Positions 47,329 through 56,674 of a DNA stretch of 64,000 nucleotides are shown one piece after another. Each line of letters opens with the position of its first letter. The stretch's first letter is position 1. The DNA is taken from NCBI RefSeq assembly GCF_002135435.1, contig NZ_NEGK01000001.1:248001-312000 (forward strand). Direction: 5' to 3'. This DNA is from Acinetobacter sp. ANC 3813. Its GTDB lineage: Bacteria; Pseudomonadota; Gammaproteobacteria; Pseudomonadales; Moraxellaceae. The notes beneath the pieces were generated by a model, which saw only the letters and a list, made by a program, of their open reading frames with translations, ran no database searches and was not told where the DNA came from. The position numbers and the translations under genes are program-made.

Positions 47329-47853
47329 TTAGTTTGGTGTGTGATACATCAAATATAATTCATTCAAATTTTCTGGAATTTCTTCTGCCAGTTCGTCCAT
47401 CAATTGGCCGTTGCGGCGGAAAGTTTCCATTTGCGGATCTTCTTCATCAATGCCGCTAAACACCATAATCGGCAAAGTTAAATCAATCAGCTGCTCTTCA
47501 AATTCTTCTGCAAACCAAGCGTCTTCATTCAGGAACATGGCATCAACAAAGCCCACACTCCAGTCGCCTAAGCTTGATTCAACGTCAGCTTCTTCAATTT
47601 CGAAAGGAAACTCAATTCCTTCTTCGTTCGCCAAGTTTTGACGAATCGATTCCAGCCATGCTTTAACTTGAGCGATAATTTCGGCAGGCACTTTCTTTTG
47701 ATTATTATCAAAAAGCTCATCCAGCCATTTCGCAAATGCAGGGCCTACGGCAATTGCACACAGAAAACCGTGAGTCGCAGCAAAATCCAGACCGTGCTCA
47801 TTGTCATCACCGTCTAGATATTCACTTAATAGGTCTAAGTTTAAAGCACTCAT
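47329..47853 (-). CDS. YecA/YgfB (UPF0149)-family protein
   Basis: The 174-aa acidic cytosolic protein has LLSEYLDGDDNEHGLDFAAT and HGFLCAIAVGPAFAKWLDEL, followed by DWSVGFVDAMFLNEDAWFAE; this is the UPF0149 helical fold. It lacks a C-terminal SEC-C zinc motif. Function is unknown. GGA lies about 6 nt before the ATG. A PA3496-family gene lies 67 bp upstream on the same strand. Confidence 0.82.
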   Translation of the reverse strand: MSALNLDLLSEYLDGDDNEHGLDFAATHGFLCAIAVGPAFAKWLDELFDNNQKKVPAEIIAQVKAWLESIRQNLANEEGIEFPFEIEEADVESSLGDWSVGFVDAMFLNEDAWFAEEFEEQLIDLTLPIMVFSGIDEEDPQMETFRRNGQLMDELAEEIPENLNELYLMYHTPN

Positions 47854-47920
47854 TTCACATCCAAACTTGGAAACTTAAAGGCGTAGCATAGCATTTTCAA
47901 CGCTTAGGCAGAATCAGATT

Positions 47921-48127
47921 TTATTCGTCATCATCATCCAAATCGTCATCGTCGAAATCGTAATCAAATTCTTTTAGTTCTCGCTCCAAACGGCGCTGTG
48001 CCAATAAATCATCGATCAAGCGGCGCTTTTCCAATGATTCCTTTGCACTGATCTTGCTGCCGGCTTCATCGAAATTAACGTCATCATCACTGTAGCTATC
48101 ATCTAGTTCAAAATCTGTAGAAGACAC
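47921..48127 (-). CDS. PA3496-family small acidic protein
   Basis: The 68-aa protein has a central basic helix LEKRRLIDDLLAQRRLEREL, then EFDYDF and a run of Asp/Glu at the C-terminus. This pattern (RRxIDDxLxxRRLxxExxEFDYDF-like) is that of the PA3496 family, sometimes called putative envelope integrity proteins; the role is not established. Start GTG 48127 has GAGG eight bases upstream. Divergent from rpoD. Confidence 0.8.
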   Translation of the reverse strand: MSSTDFELDDSYSDDDVNFDEAGSKISAKESLEKRRLIDDLLAQRRLERELKEFDYDFDDDDLDDDDE

Positions 48128-48546
48128 TTAAACTACCTCATAATGAAAAAATGTGAAGGGTCCTAGGCGCTATTTATATGGGTTCTAGAACCATGTCAAG
48201 TTTTATTTGTTTTTTTACATTTAATTTGCGTTTAGGGCTATATTTCAGAGCAAATTTTATGGCATGATATAATCCACCCTGCGTCTTTCAGTTTTATGAC
48301 AGTCCATCTGTGTTAAGCACTGGTTATTGAGTAAAAGTCATAAAGAGAAATACGGTAGGGCTGAACTTGAAAACAACAAATTCACCCCCATCTCATTTAC
48401 TGAATTAATATTTTAAAATTTTATCAGGCAGCGCCGCGCTGGTTTACCCTGATGAAATACGCAAGCTATTCACAGCTAAATTTAAGCGAATTGTGCTAAA
48501 ATGCACGGTTTTTTACTGTCACAAATTCAACGATGAGTGAGCAAAG
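48128..48546. other. intergenic region and structured leader upstream of rpoD
   Basis: About 419 bp separate the PA3496-family gene and rpoD. A nested hairpin at 48423-48453 pairs ATCAGG (48423-48428) with CCTGAT (48448-48453) around an inner stem CAGCG-CCG-CGCTG. It has no T run. A TAAAAT box at 48497-48502 could be a -10 element. No other gene was seen. Confidence 0.5.
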
Positions 48547-50436
48547 ATGAGCGATATGAATTCCCCTACTTCACAAGTAGCGGCGCTGATTAGCCGAGGC
48601 AAAGAACAAGGTTACCTAACTTTCGCTGAGGTTAACGATCATCTCCCGGACTCGATCACAGAAAGCGAACAGATTGAAGACATCATTCAAATGCTGAATG
48701 ACGTTGGTATTCCTGTACATGACCGCGCGCCTGAATCTGACGATACCATGTTTGAAGGCGGCAACGAAGCTGCCGATGAAGTTGCAGAAGAAGAAGCTGC
48801 TGCGGTACTTGCATCTGTAGAAAACGAACCTGGCCGCACCACTGACCCCGTCCGCATGTATATGCGTGAAATGGGTACTGTTGAGCTTCTGACACGCGAA
48901 GGCGAAATCAGTATTGCAAAACGCATTGAAGAAGGCATCCGCGATGTTCTTCACTCAATTGCTTACTGGCCTAATGCGGTTGAAGTTGTACTGCAAGAAT
49001 ACAAAGATTATGAAGCAGGCGAACGCCGTCTTGCTGACCTTCTTTCAGGCTATTTAGACCCTGAATCAGATGAAGAAATTCCAGAAGTTCTAGAAGAAGA
49101 ATCCGAAGAAATTGATGAAGAAGAATCTTCGACCAGCAAATCAGCCAAAGATGTAAAATTGGATGATGATGAAGAGGAAGAAGAGTCTGAAAGTGACGAC
49201 GATTCTGAAGGCGATTCTGGCCCAGATCCTGAAATTGCAAAAGCGCGTTTCACTGAACTTGAAAATGCGTGGAAAAACACTAAAGTTGTAATTGAAAAGC
49301 ATGGCCGCAGCAGCAAGCAAGGCGAAGAAGCCCTAGAAGCGCTTGCATCTGTATTCATGATGTTCAAGTTCACTCCGCGTTTATTCGATATTATTTCTGA
49401 ACTGATCCGCGGCACACACGACCAGATCCGTACATCTGAGCGTGAAGTAATGCGTTATGCAATCCGCCGCGGCCGTATGGACCGTACTCAATTCCGTACA
49501 TCTTTCCCGGGCCAAGAATCAAACTTTGCTTGGTTAGATGAACAAATTGCCAAAGCGCCTGCAGATCAAAAAGGCTACTTGGAAAAAGTCCGTCCAGACA
49601 TTCTTGCATTCCAGCAGAAAATTGCGGATATCGAAAAAGAACTTGTTCTGAACGTAAAAGAAATTAAAGACATTTCTAAACGTATGGCTGTGGGTGAAGC
49701 AAAAGCCCGCCGTGCTAAAAAAGAGATGGTTGAAGCCAACTTGCGTTTGGTAATTTCAATTGCGAAAAAATACACTAACCGCGGCTTGCAATTCCTGGAC
49801 TTGATTCAAGAAGGCAACATCGGCTTGATGAAAGCGGTTGATAAATTTGAATACCGCCGCGGCTACAAGTTCTCGACTTATGCGACATGGTGGATTCGTC
49901 AGGCGATTACCCGTTCGATTGCCGACCAAGCGCGTACCATTCGTATTCCAGTGCATATGATTGAAACCATTAACAAGATCAACCGTGTATCTCGTCAATT
50001 GCTTCAAGAAATGGGCCGTGAACCGACACCTGAAGAATTAGGTGAACGCTTAGAAATGGACGAAGTAAAAGTCCGTAAAGTCCTCAAAATTGCCAAAGAA
50101 CCGATTTCAATGGAAACGCCGATTGGTGATGATGAAGATTCGCACTTGGGTGACTTCATTGAAGACAGCAACATCACTTCTCCAGTCGATGCTGCAACTT
50201 CAGAAGGCCTGAAAGAAGCGACTCGCGAAGTGCTGGAAAACTTGACTGAACGTGAAGCCAAAGTCTTGAAAATGCGTTTTGGTATTGATATGCCAACGGA
50301 TCATACTTTGGAAGAAGTGGGCAAACAGTTTGATGTAACACGTGAACGTATCCGTCAGATTGAAGCCAAAGCGCTGCGTAAGCTGCGCCACCCTTCTCGC
50401 TCAGAACATTTACGTTCATTCCTTGAGAATGACTAA
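48547..50436 (+). CDS. rpoD: RNA polymerase primary sigma factor sigma-70
   Basis: This factor directs RNA polymerase to housekeeping promoters. The 629-aa protein has region 1.1, then [20 protein letters not shown] (region 1.2). A very acidic stretch (about residues 175-225) in the non-conserved region precedes regions 2-4. These include [20 protein letters not shown], the extended -10 reading [11 protein letters not shown], and the region 4 helix-turn-helix [20 protein letters not shown]. It is monocistronic, apart from dnaG. A terminator follows. Confidence 0.97.
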   Translation: MSDMNSPTSQVAALISRGKEQGYLTFAEVNDHLPDSITESEQIEDIIQMLNDVGIPVHDRAPESDDTMFEGGNEAADEVAEEEAAAVLASVENEPGRTTDPVRMYMREMGTVELLTREGEISIAKRIEEGIRDVLHSIAYWPNAVEVVLQEYKDYEAGERRLADLLSGYLDPESDEEIPEVLEEESEEIDEEESSTSKSAKDVKLDDDEEEEESESDDDSEGDSGPDPEIAKARFTELENAWKNTKVVIEKHGRSSKQGEEALEALASVFMMFKFTPRLFDIISELIRGTHDQIRTSEREVMRYAIRRGRMDRTQFRTSFPGQESNFAWLDEQIAKAPADQKGYLEKVRPDILAFQQKIADIEKELVLNVKEIKDISKRMAVGEAKARRAKKEMVEANLRLVISIAKKYTNRGLQFLDLIQEGNIGLMKAVDKFEYRRGYKFSTYATWWIRQAITRSIADQARTIRIPVHMIETINKINRVSRQLLQEMGREPTPEELGERLEMDEVKVRKVLKIAKEPISMETPIGDDEDSHLGDFIEDSNITSPVDAATSEGLKEATREVLENLTEREAKVLKMRFGIDMPTDHTLEEVGKQFDVTRERIRQIEAKALRKLRHPSRSEHLRSFLEND

Positions 50437-50510
50437 CCCATTCCTGAGATAATGCAGACTTGAATATTCAGGGTACTCCCCCATAATATTGAGTATGCAG
50501 TAAATGAATC

Positions 50511-50541
50511 AAAATACCTGCTCTGGCAGGTATTTTTAATA
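50511..50541 (+). terminator. intrinsic terminator after rpoD
   Basis: AAAATACCTGC (50511-50521) pairs with GCAGGTATTTT (50526-50536) around TCTG. Confidence 0.8.
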
Positions 50542-50554
50542 TAAGAGGTGTCCC

Positions 50555-50851
50555 ATGACTGACATGATCGACCGCACGCCATCACGTGAACTACAAGAGC
50601 ATCTTTGGGTTTTCCCAATGGACTATCCAATTAAACTCATTGGTAATGCTGGAGAAGAGTTGCGTCAAGCTGTTGCCGAAATCTTTATCAAGCATTTCCC
50701 TGATTTTGACGGCGAAAGCATGACAGTGACACCTTCACGTACTGGTAAATATCACTCTATTACCGCACAGCTTCGTTTTATAGAGCTGGAGCAGGTTCAT
50801 CTGGTTTATGCTGACCTTGCGGCTTGCCCGCACATCAAAACAGCTCTCTAA
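50555..50851 (+). CDS. ybeD: YbeD/DUF493-family protein
   Basis: The 98-aa protein has LWVFPMDYPIKLIGNAGEEL and the VTPSRTGKYHSITAQLRFIE stretch, typical of the ACT-like YbeD (HP0495) family. Function is unclear; it is a conserved neighbour of lipB, as here. A strong AGAGG ribosome site precedes the ATG. A bidirectional terminator separates it from lipB. Confidence 0.92.
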   Translation: MTDMIDRTPSRELQEHLWVFPMDYPIKLIGNAGEELRQAVAEIFIKHFPDFDGESMTVTPSRTGKYHSITAQLRFIELEQVHLVYADLAACPHIKTAL

Positions 50852-50852
50852 T

Positions 50853-50882
50853 AAAAAAACACGCTTTCGAGCGTGTTTTTTT
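50853..50882 (+). terminator. intrinsic terminator after ybeD
   Basis: Seven A, a CACGC-TTTCGA-GCGTG hairpin and seven T form a perfect inverted repeat. Confidence 0.9.
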
Positions 50883-50982
50883 ATGCGTATTGCAACCCCT
50901 CACTTTATCCTTCTCCTCCTCTTTTCTATCAATTTCACTATAATAAGCTTTTCTATCCAGCCATTTTGTCAGGACATTCAGC

Positions 50983-51642
50983 ATGGAGACCGAGGCGTCT
51001 AAACCGCAGCTCATCATTCGTCAATACACAGCGCTCACGCCTTATGAAGAACGCTTTTTAGAGATGAAGGCGCTGACCGAACAGCGTGATGAAAACACCC
51101 CAGACGAGTTATGGATTCTGCAGCATCCAGATGTGCTGACCCAAGGCCAAGCAGGCAAACCAGAGCATATTTTAATGACCAGCAGCATTCCTGTCGTTCA
51201 GTCTGACCGCGGCGGTCAGGTGACATGGCATGGGCCAGGCCAATTGGTGGCTTATTTCATGTTTGATTTAAACCGCCTTGGCTGGAATGTACGCACACTG
51301 GTCACTTATGCAGAAAATCTAATGATTGAACTGCTGAATAAGTACGGCATTCAAGCCTATGCCAAACCAGATGCGCCCGGCGTCTATGTCAATGAACGTA
51401 AAATTGGCTCACTGGGCTTTAAAATCCGCAAAGGCCGCTCATACCATGGACTTGCGCTGAATATTGATTGTGATCTCTTCGGTTTTCACACCATCAATCC
51501 TTGCGGCTATGCAGGGCTGGAAATGGTGCGCGTTATGGATTTAGTGCAAGACTATCCAAAATTTGAAAACTTATGCGTCGATATCATTGAAACATTAAAA
51601 AACAGCGGTTACTTTAAAGATGTTCGAATCGAACAGCGATAA
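50983..51642 (+). CDS. lipB: lipoyl(octanoyl) transferase
   Basis: LipB moves octanoyl groups from acyl carrier protein to E2 and H-protein lysines, the first step of lipoate assembly. The 219-aa protein has [20 protein letters not shown], the [20 protein letters not shown] stretch with the catalytic Lys, and [10 protein letters not shown] with the catalytic Cys. AGGA precedes the ATG. Its usual neighbour ybeD is upstream. Confidence 0.95.
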   Translation: METEASKPQLIIRQYTALTPYEERFLEMKALTEQRDENTPDELWILQHPDVLTQGQAGKPEHILMTSSIPVVQSDRGGQVTWHGPGQLVAYFMFDLNRLGWNVRTLVTYAENLMIELLNKYGIQAYAKPDAPGVYVNERKIGSLGFKIRKGRSYHGLALNIDCDLFGFHTINPCGYAGLEMVRVMDLVQDYPKFENLCVDIIETLKNSGYFKDVRIEQR

Positions 51643-51717
51643 AGCTTTTGCTTTCAGCACAAAAATAAATTAGAGTATTTACTCTAAACAAAATAAAACA
51701 CTAAAAGGGATGAACGC

Positions 51718-52251
51718 GTGATTGCAGCAAAATCCGTCAAGCCCGCCCTGCAGCTAGCCTATGTCAAACTCATGATGGATGTGATTGGCAGAGGCTTAGT
51801 TATGGCGAGCCAAGTAGATGACGAAATCAAACAGGAAGTCTCTAAATTTCCAGAACAATTCACTTTGTCGATGAATGTTTTCCCAAATGGGCCGGCATTC
51901 ATTGCACGTGTAACTGCCAATAAGCAGCTGGAATTGGTGCCCAATTTGCCTACCAAACCAGATCTGACTATTACTTTTAAGCATCTTAGCCACGCATTTT
52001 TAGTTTTTTCTTTCCAAGAAAGTACGGCGCAGGCGTTTGCCAATGACCGTATGATTGCGAATGGCGACATTTCCTATGCAATCCGCCTCGTCCGCTGCCT
52101 CAATAAAATGGAAGCGCTGATTTTGCCTAAATTGGTGGCAGAGCTTGCAGTCAAGGAATACCCAAGCGAACTCAGCCTAAAAGAAAAACTTACAGGAGCT
52201 GCCAGCATTTATCTCAAAGTGGCTCAATCATATTTCAAACGGAGCGCATAA
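51718..52251 (+). CDS. SCP2 sterol-binding-domain protein
   Basis: The 177-aa protein has an SCP2-like lipid-binding fold with KPDLTITFKHLSHAFLVFSF and QAFANDRMIANGDISYAIRL. It may bind a fatty acyl or other lipid. Start GTG 51718 has AAGGGA upstream. An iron alcohol dehydrogenase begins 3 bp after its stop, so the two are cotranscribed; a shared lipid-aldehyde or alcohol role is an inference. Confidence 0.78.
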   Translation: MIAAKSVKPALQLAYVKLMMDVIGRGLVMASQVDDEIKQEVSKFPEQFTLSMNVFPNGPAFIARVTANKQLELVPNLPTKPDLTITFKHLSHAFLVFSFQESTAQAFANDRMIANGDISYAIRLVRCLNKMEALILPKLVAELAVKEYPSELSLKEKLTGAASIYLKVAQSYFKRSA

Positions 52252-52254
52252 CTC

Positions 52255-53439
52255 ATGGCTAAGCCTTATTACGAATTTTTCTGTCCAGTTAAAGTGATTG
52301 CAGGCCATGCAGCTTTAGAACACATTCCGTTTGAACTTGCGACTTTGGGTGCAGCCCGCCCAATGATCATTACTGACAAAGGCGTGCGCAGCAATAATCT
52401 ATTGACGCCCATCGAAGCGGCTTTTGAATCGACTGATGCAGTCATTGGCTGTATTTTTGATGATGTCCCGCCAGATTCAAGCCTTGAAACTGTGCGCAAG
52501 GCCGCGCAGCTGTACCGCGATAACAACTGCGACGCCATCATTGCTGTCGGCGGCGGTTCAGTCATTGACACCTCAAAAGCGACCAACATTTTGGTGTCTG
52601 AAGGCGGCGACGATCTGCTGAAATATTCAGGCGCTCATAATCTGCCAAAGCCGCTCAAACCATTTTTTGTGATTCCAACCACGTCAGGTACAGGTTCTGA
52701 AGTCACAATGGTTGCTGTGGTTTCTGATAATCAGAAAAATGTAAAAATGCCGTTTGCGTCTTATTATTTGATGCCGCATGCTGCCATTTTAGATCCGCGC
52801 ATGACGCAGACACTGCCGCCACACTTAACGGCAATGACAGCAATGGATGCCATGACGCATGCGGTTGAAGCTTATACCTGTTTGGCAGCCAACCCCATTT
52901 CTGATGCTTATGCAACAGCGGCAATTAAAAAAATCAGCGCCAGCTTATTTAATGTCTTGGACAATCCGACGGATGCCAACGGCCGTTTAGAACTGGCGCA
53001 AGCTTCGACCATGGCGGGGATTGCCTTCTCAAACTCAATGGTGGGGCTGGTACATTCACTTGGACACTCTTTAGGCGCAGTTGCACACCTGCCGCATGGT
53101 TTATGCATGAACTTGTTCCTGCCTTATGTATTGGAATACAACAAAGAAACCAATAGCGATAAACTAGCGGATTTGCTGCTGCCTTTAGCAGGACCTGATA
53201 TTTACGCGCAGACCCCTGCCCATCTGCGCGCAGATAAAGCGATTTCAACGATTCAAACCATGCGTGACCGCATTTATGCGCTGACTAAATTGCCGCGTAC
53301 TTTGCGTGAAACCGGTAAAGTCACTGAAGTGCAGTTTGAAGAAATTGCAGAAAAAGCGCTGAATGACGGATCGATTATTTACAACCCGAAAGAAGCGACC
53401 TTGCAAGATCTCAAATCTATCCTAGAAAAAGCTTGGTAA
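52255..53439 (+). CDS. iron-containing (group III) alcohol dehydrogenase
   Basis: The 394-aa protein has the NAD-binding AIIAVGGGSVIDTSKA, PTTSGTGSEVTM, and the iron-binding part MDAMTHAVEAYT with LVHSLGHSLGAVAHLPHG holding the His ligands. It oxidises or reduces an alcohol/aldehyde; the substrate is unknown. It is cotranscribed with the SCP2 gene. The GGAG site lies about 11 nt before the ATG. Confidence 0.9.
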   Translation: MAKPYYEFFCPVKVIAGHAALEHIPFELATLGAARPMIITDKGVRSNNLLTPIEAAFESTDAVIGCIFDDVPPDSSLETVRKAAQLYRDNNCDAIIAVGGGSVIDTSKATNILVSEGGDDLLKYSGAHNLPKPLKPFFVIPTTSGTGSEVTMVAVVSDNQKNVKMPFASYYLMPHAAILDPRMTQTLPPHLTAMTAMDAMTHAVEAYTCLAANPISDAYATAAIKKISASLFNVLDNPTDANGRLELAQASTMAGIAFSNSMVGLVHSLGHSLGAVAHLPHGLCMNLFLPYVLEYNKETNSDKLADLLLPLAGPDIYAQTPAHLRADKAISTIQTMRDRIYALTKLPRTLRETGKVTEVQFEEIAEKALNDGSIIYNPKEATLQDLKSILEKAW

Positions 53440-53471
53440 TTGCTGAAAAATAAGCGAATATAGCCCCAAAT

Positions 53472-53505
53472 AAGCCTGATGTTTTTTTAAACATCGGGCT
53501 TTTAT
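53472..53505 (+). terminator. intrinsic terminator after the alcohol dehydrogenase
   Basis: AAGCCTGATGTTT (53472-53484) pairs with AAACATCGGGCTT (53489-53501, one G-T pair) and is followed by TTT. Confidence 0.8.
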
Positions 53506-53650
53506 CATGCTGAGCAGATATTTAATTATTATTCAGCATAATTGGCACAATTTCTGCTAAAAAAATCATGCAAAGTTACTGACAAATTGCGTCGTTTTAG
53601 AGTAGATTGGCGCGCTTTTGAATCAAATGCTTTTGAATTACACATAGGGG

Positions 53651-53713
53651 GGATCGTTCGTCTCAAACGGTCCTTATTGTATATGACTGATCCTTGATCA
53701 ACGATTAAGAGGA
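53651..53713 (+). promoter_or_regulatory. leader hairpin with alternative pairing before the APC permease
   Basis: GGATCGTT (53651-53658) can pair with AACGGTCC (53666-53673). The same left arm can instead pair with GATCC (53689-53693) or AACGAT (53700-53705), the latter next to the AGAGGA ribosome site at 53708-53713. No known riboswitch was recognised. Confidence 0.35.
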
Positions 53714-53720
53714 AACGCCG

Positions 53721-55118
53721 TTGACAAATAACTCTGGGACTCAATCGGCAGCTAAACTGCAAAAAACGCTAGGGCTCTGGCACATCATTATTATTGGTTT
53801 AGCTTATATTCAGCCAATGACGCTATTTGATACTTTCGGCCTCGTGTCGGAAGAAAGTCATTATCATGTGCCTACCTCTTACATCATTGCCTTAGTTGCA
53901 ATTCTGTTTACTTCCATCAGTTACGGACATATGATCCGCCGCTATCCATCTTCGGGTTCTGCATATACCTATGCGCAAAAATCCATTCACCCGAATGTTG
54001 GTTTCATGGTGGGCTGGTCATCTTGGCTGGACTATTTATTATCGCCAATGGTCAATATCATATTAGCGGTAATCTATTTGGAAGCTCTTTTCCCAGACGT
54101 TAATCACTGGGTTTGGGTAATCGGCTTGACCGCATTCATGACAGCAGTGAACTTGCGCGGCGCTAAATTCGTAGCAAACTTTAATGGCTTAATCGTATTT
54201 GTACAGCTTGGCGTTATTGCCTACTTTACCTGGATGGTTTACAGCTTGCTTGCAGGCGGTATAAATGCCGACGGCACATTAATCAACGCACCATATCAGC
54301 TCTGGAGTTTAGAGCCGTTCTGGAACGAAATGACCCAACTTGGCGCATTAATTACGGGTGCGACCTTGCTGTGCTTCTCTTTCACAGGATTTGACTCACT
54401 CAGCTCACTTGCAGAAGAAACCAAAGATACTGAAAAAACCCTGCCTAAAGCCATTTTCTTAACCGCTTTAATTGCAGGTATCATTTTTATTATCAGCACG
54501 TACTTCATGCAGATCTATTTCCCGAATGACCCTAAAACCTACTTTGAAGACGTAGCTGCAACTCAGCCAGACATTCTTCAAGCAGTAGGCGGCGCAGCAT
54601 TCAAAACAGTTGTGCTGTATTTTGCAATTGTGACGGTGATGGCTTCAGGTATTTCTGCACATGCCGGCGTTTCACGCTTAATGTATGTGATGGGCCGTGA
54701 CGGTGTCATCAATAAGAAGATTTTTGGCCATATCAGCCCGAAAAGCTTTACTCCGTCATACAACATTTTAATTGTTGGCGCAGTGGCTCTAACAGCAGGC
54801 TTCATGGATCTGGACATTGTGATTTCAATGATCAGTTTTGGCGCTTTAACAGCATTCACTTTCGTTAACTTGTCAGTGATTTCACGCTATGCACTGCGTG
54901 ATGGACGCACCAAAAACTTCAAAGACATTCTGAGCTTTGTCATTATTCCAATGCTTGGTTTCCTCAGCATCTTTGCGATGTGGCTGGAAATTGAAGAAAC
55001 AGCGCTGAAATTCGGATTATGGTGGGCGATGTTCGGTATCTTGTACCTTGGCTATAAGACCAAAGGCTTCAAGCACCCTGCACCGCAGCATAACGAATTC
55101 GATGATACTCATCATTAA
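53721..55118 (+). CDS. APC-superfamily amino-acid/polyamine permease, PuuP-like
   Basis: The 465-aa protein has about twelve membrane helices. GLWHIIIIGLAYIQPMTLFD is the APC start, then RRYPSSGSAYTYAQKSIHPN and LLCFSFTGFDSLSSLAEETK, a signature like putrescine importers. The likely substrate is putrescine or an amino acid, by homology. The start is TTG 53721 with AGAGGA about 8 nt upstream. Single gene between terminators. Confidence 0.86.
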   Translation: MTNNSGTQSAAKLQKTLGLWHIIIIGLAYIQPMTLFDTFGLVSEESHYHVPTSYIIALVAILFTSISYGHMIRRYPSSGSAYTYAQKSIHPNVGFMVGWSSWLDYLLSPMVNIILAVIYLEALFPDVNHWVWVIGLTAFMTAVNLRGAKFVANFNGLIVFVQLGVIAYFTWMVYSLLAGGINADGTLINAPYQLWSLEPFWNEMTQLGALITGATLLCFSFTGFDSLSSLAEETKDTEKTLPKAIFLTALIAGIIFIISTYFMQIYFPNDPKTYFEDVAATQPDILQAVGGAAFKTVVLYFAIVTVMASGISAHAGVSRLMYVMGRDGVINKKIFGHISPKSFTPSYNILIVGAVALTAGFMDLDIVISMISFGALTAFTFVNLSVISRYALRDGRTKNFKDILSFVIIPMLGFLSIFAMWLEIEETALKFGLWWAMFGILYLGYKTKGFKHPAPQHNEFDDTHH

Positions 55119-55137
55119 TCGCTGCAATACGGACAAT

Positions 55138-55164
55138 AAAAAAGGCGCTTCATGCGCCTTTTTT
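55138..55164. terminator. bidirectional intrinsic terminator after the permease
   Basis: Six A, a GGCGC-TTCAT-GCGCC hairpin and six T lie between convergent genes. Confidence 0.88.
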
Positions 55165-55185
55165 ATTGTGTACTGATTGAATGGA

Positions 55186-55884
55186 TTAAGGGTCTTCTCT
55201 CACCAAACCTGTATTAAGAATCTGATCCACATTACTCTGCTGCAATTTTAAACCAATAGGCAAAACTAAAGGCTGGCATTCTTCCTGCGGCATATCCGGC
55301 ACGGTTATTTTAAGCTTAGGATGAACCGACCACTGCCCCTCTATCGGCTGATCAAGCTTATATTTCAAATGAAATGATCTCGTCTGCTGCGGCGCAATGA
55401 TTTCAGTTTTAGATACAGTGCATTCTCTAATTGGAAAATACTGCGTATCTCCCTGATTATTTTGAAGCATCATTGGCACATCACATGATGGATATTCAAT
55501 ACTTATATCTTTGTTATAAACATTATCCAGACTCAAATACACTTCTATCGGCACTGTTCCGCTTTGATCAAAATTTACCGCAACATCTTGCTGATCATAT
55601 AGCACGTTTTGAGTTTTAGGATCGATAAACAGTATTTCACGGATCAGCATATTGCAGGCATCGATTGCTGCAGCACCCAGTGTAAGCCGCATTGGGCTTT
55701 GCTCCCAATGCGAAGGCGGCCCTACATTATCATCACCAGCATTTCCAAGACCTGGCGCTGGCGGCTGGCCATTGCCTGTGCCTTCCAGACTTGCGCCGCC
55801 TGCACCAAAATCCAGACCACACCCCGTCAATGCAATGCATAAAATTGATAATGGAAATAGCTTCTGCGGCCTATTCACTATCAT
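55186..55884 (-). CDS. lipoprotein of unknown function, paired with a DUF6502 protein
   Basis: The 232-aa protein from ATG 55884 has a lipobox LTGC (Cys22), a Gly/Pro-rich linker (GNGQPPAPGLGNAGDD), and a beta-rich domain with cysteines. Segments include IPIEVYLSLDNVYNKDISIE-like text around residue 110 and PMMLQNNQGDTQYFPIRECT. The start is chosen because GGAG lies 9 nt upstream. It overlaps the DUF6502 gene end by 14 bp, so the two are coupled. Family not recognised. Confidence 0.75.
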   Translation of the reverse strand: MIVNRPQKLFPLSILCIALTGCGLDFGAGGASLEGTGNGQPPAPGLGNAGDDNVGPPSHWEQSPMRLTLGAAAIDACNMLIREILFIDPKTQNVLYDQQDVAVNFDQSGTVPIEVYLSLDNVYNKDISIEYPSCDVPMMLQNNQGDTQYFPIRECTVSKTEIIAPQQTRSFHLKYKLDQPIEGQWSVHPKLKITVPDMPQEECQPLVLPIGLKLQQSNVDQILNTGLVREDP

Positions 55885-56674
55885 GCTGATAAACTCCAAA
55901 TCTGAAAGACTTATTGGCATCTGCTTTTCCCTCATCTAAAGCACAGCGCTCCGATGCCAACTTTAAAAGCTGCAGTGAATACTGCTGCCACAATTTTAAA
56001 CTTTGATCATGTAATATATTGATTGATTCTTCTGTTAATTCATCAGCACAAATAGCCTGTTCTAAATAGGAGATCTGATCGGGCTGAAATAGATTATGTA
56101 AGCCCGCTGCCATATGAGACTGCAAATTATTGGTTAAAATTTTACGTGCTTCTTGCAAAGAAGGGTCAGGAATAAATTGACCTTTCTGCAACAAAATATG
56201 TTCATTTTCTTCTAAAACAACACCTAAACGGAGCAGTTCATTCAGTACCGAACGCGGATGACGCTCTGTAGATACACGCTTAACCAAATGCTCAAAACTA
56301 TTTTCAGTTTCACTATGAAAAGGCAGGCTCTCCTTCCAGCCCTCGGCAATCCACAGGCCAATGACCCGTGAAGGCACACTTACAGGTTCAGATACCGTCG
56401 CTTCTGTTAAAGCCATCCCTGCCGCAGCAACCTCTTTATATGCAGTAACATCCTTGCGGTGTAAACCGGAAAGCAGGCTAAGAGCAGAAATTGTGGTTTT
56501 CTGATCGATACGTTGTAATTCTTCCATGGCTTGCTGATAGAAAATAGGTTTTAAAGCCGCAGTAAACTCCGTATAGCCCACCCCTGACCGGATAAGCCAC
56601 TGGCTTAAATAATTCATCAATACAAGCACTTGCTGTAAATTGAATTCTGCATCGTTGGTGGGAAGTTTGCTCAT
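55871..56674 (-). CDS. DUF6502-family protein
   Basis: The 267-aa soluble protein has LVLMNYLSQWLIRSGVGYTE and the SALSLLSGLHRKDVTAYKEV pattern, which recalls DUF6502 proteins with their RxS-LTGLHRKDV motif. A winged-helix or regulatory role is possible but unproven. Its last codons overlap the lipoprotein gene downstream. Confidence 0.72.
   Translation of the reverse strand: MSKLPTNDAEFNLQQVLVLMNYLSQWLIRSGVGYTEFTAALKPIFYQQAMEELQRIDQKTTISALSLLSGLHRKDVTAYKEVAAAGMALTEATVSEPVSVPSRVIGLWIAEGWKESLPFHSETENSFEHLVKRVSTERHPRSVLNELLRLGVVLEENEHILLQKGQFIPDPSLQEARKILTNNLQSHMAAGLHNLFQPDQISYLEQAICADELTEESINILHDQSLKLWQQYSLQLLKLASERCALDEGKADANKSFRFGVYQHDSE

Noticed and set aside
48181-48192. Perfect 12-bp palindrome GGTTCTAGAACC
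   Set aside because: Twelve-base palindromes are expected by chance several times in a window this size, and no second copy was seen.
48971-49415. Minus-strand frames opposite the acidic part of rpoD
   Set aside because: Low-complexity shadows of the Glu/Asp-rich coding sequence.
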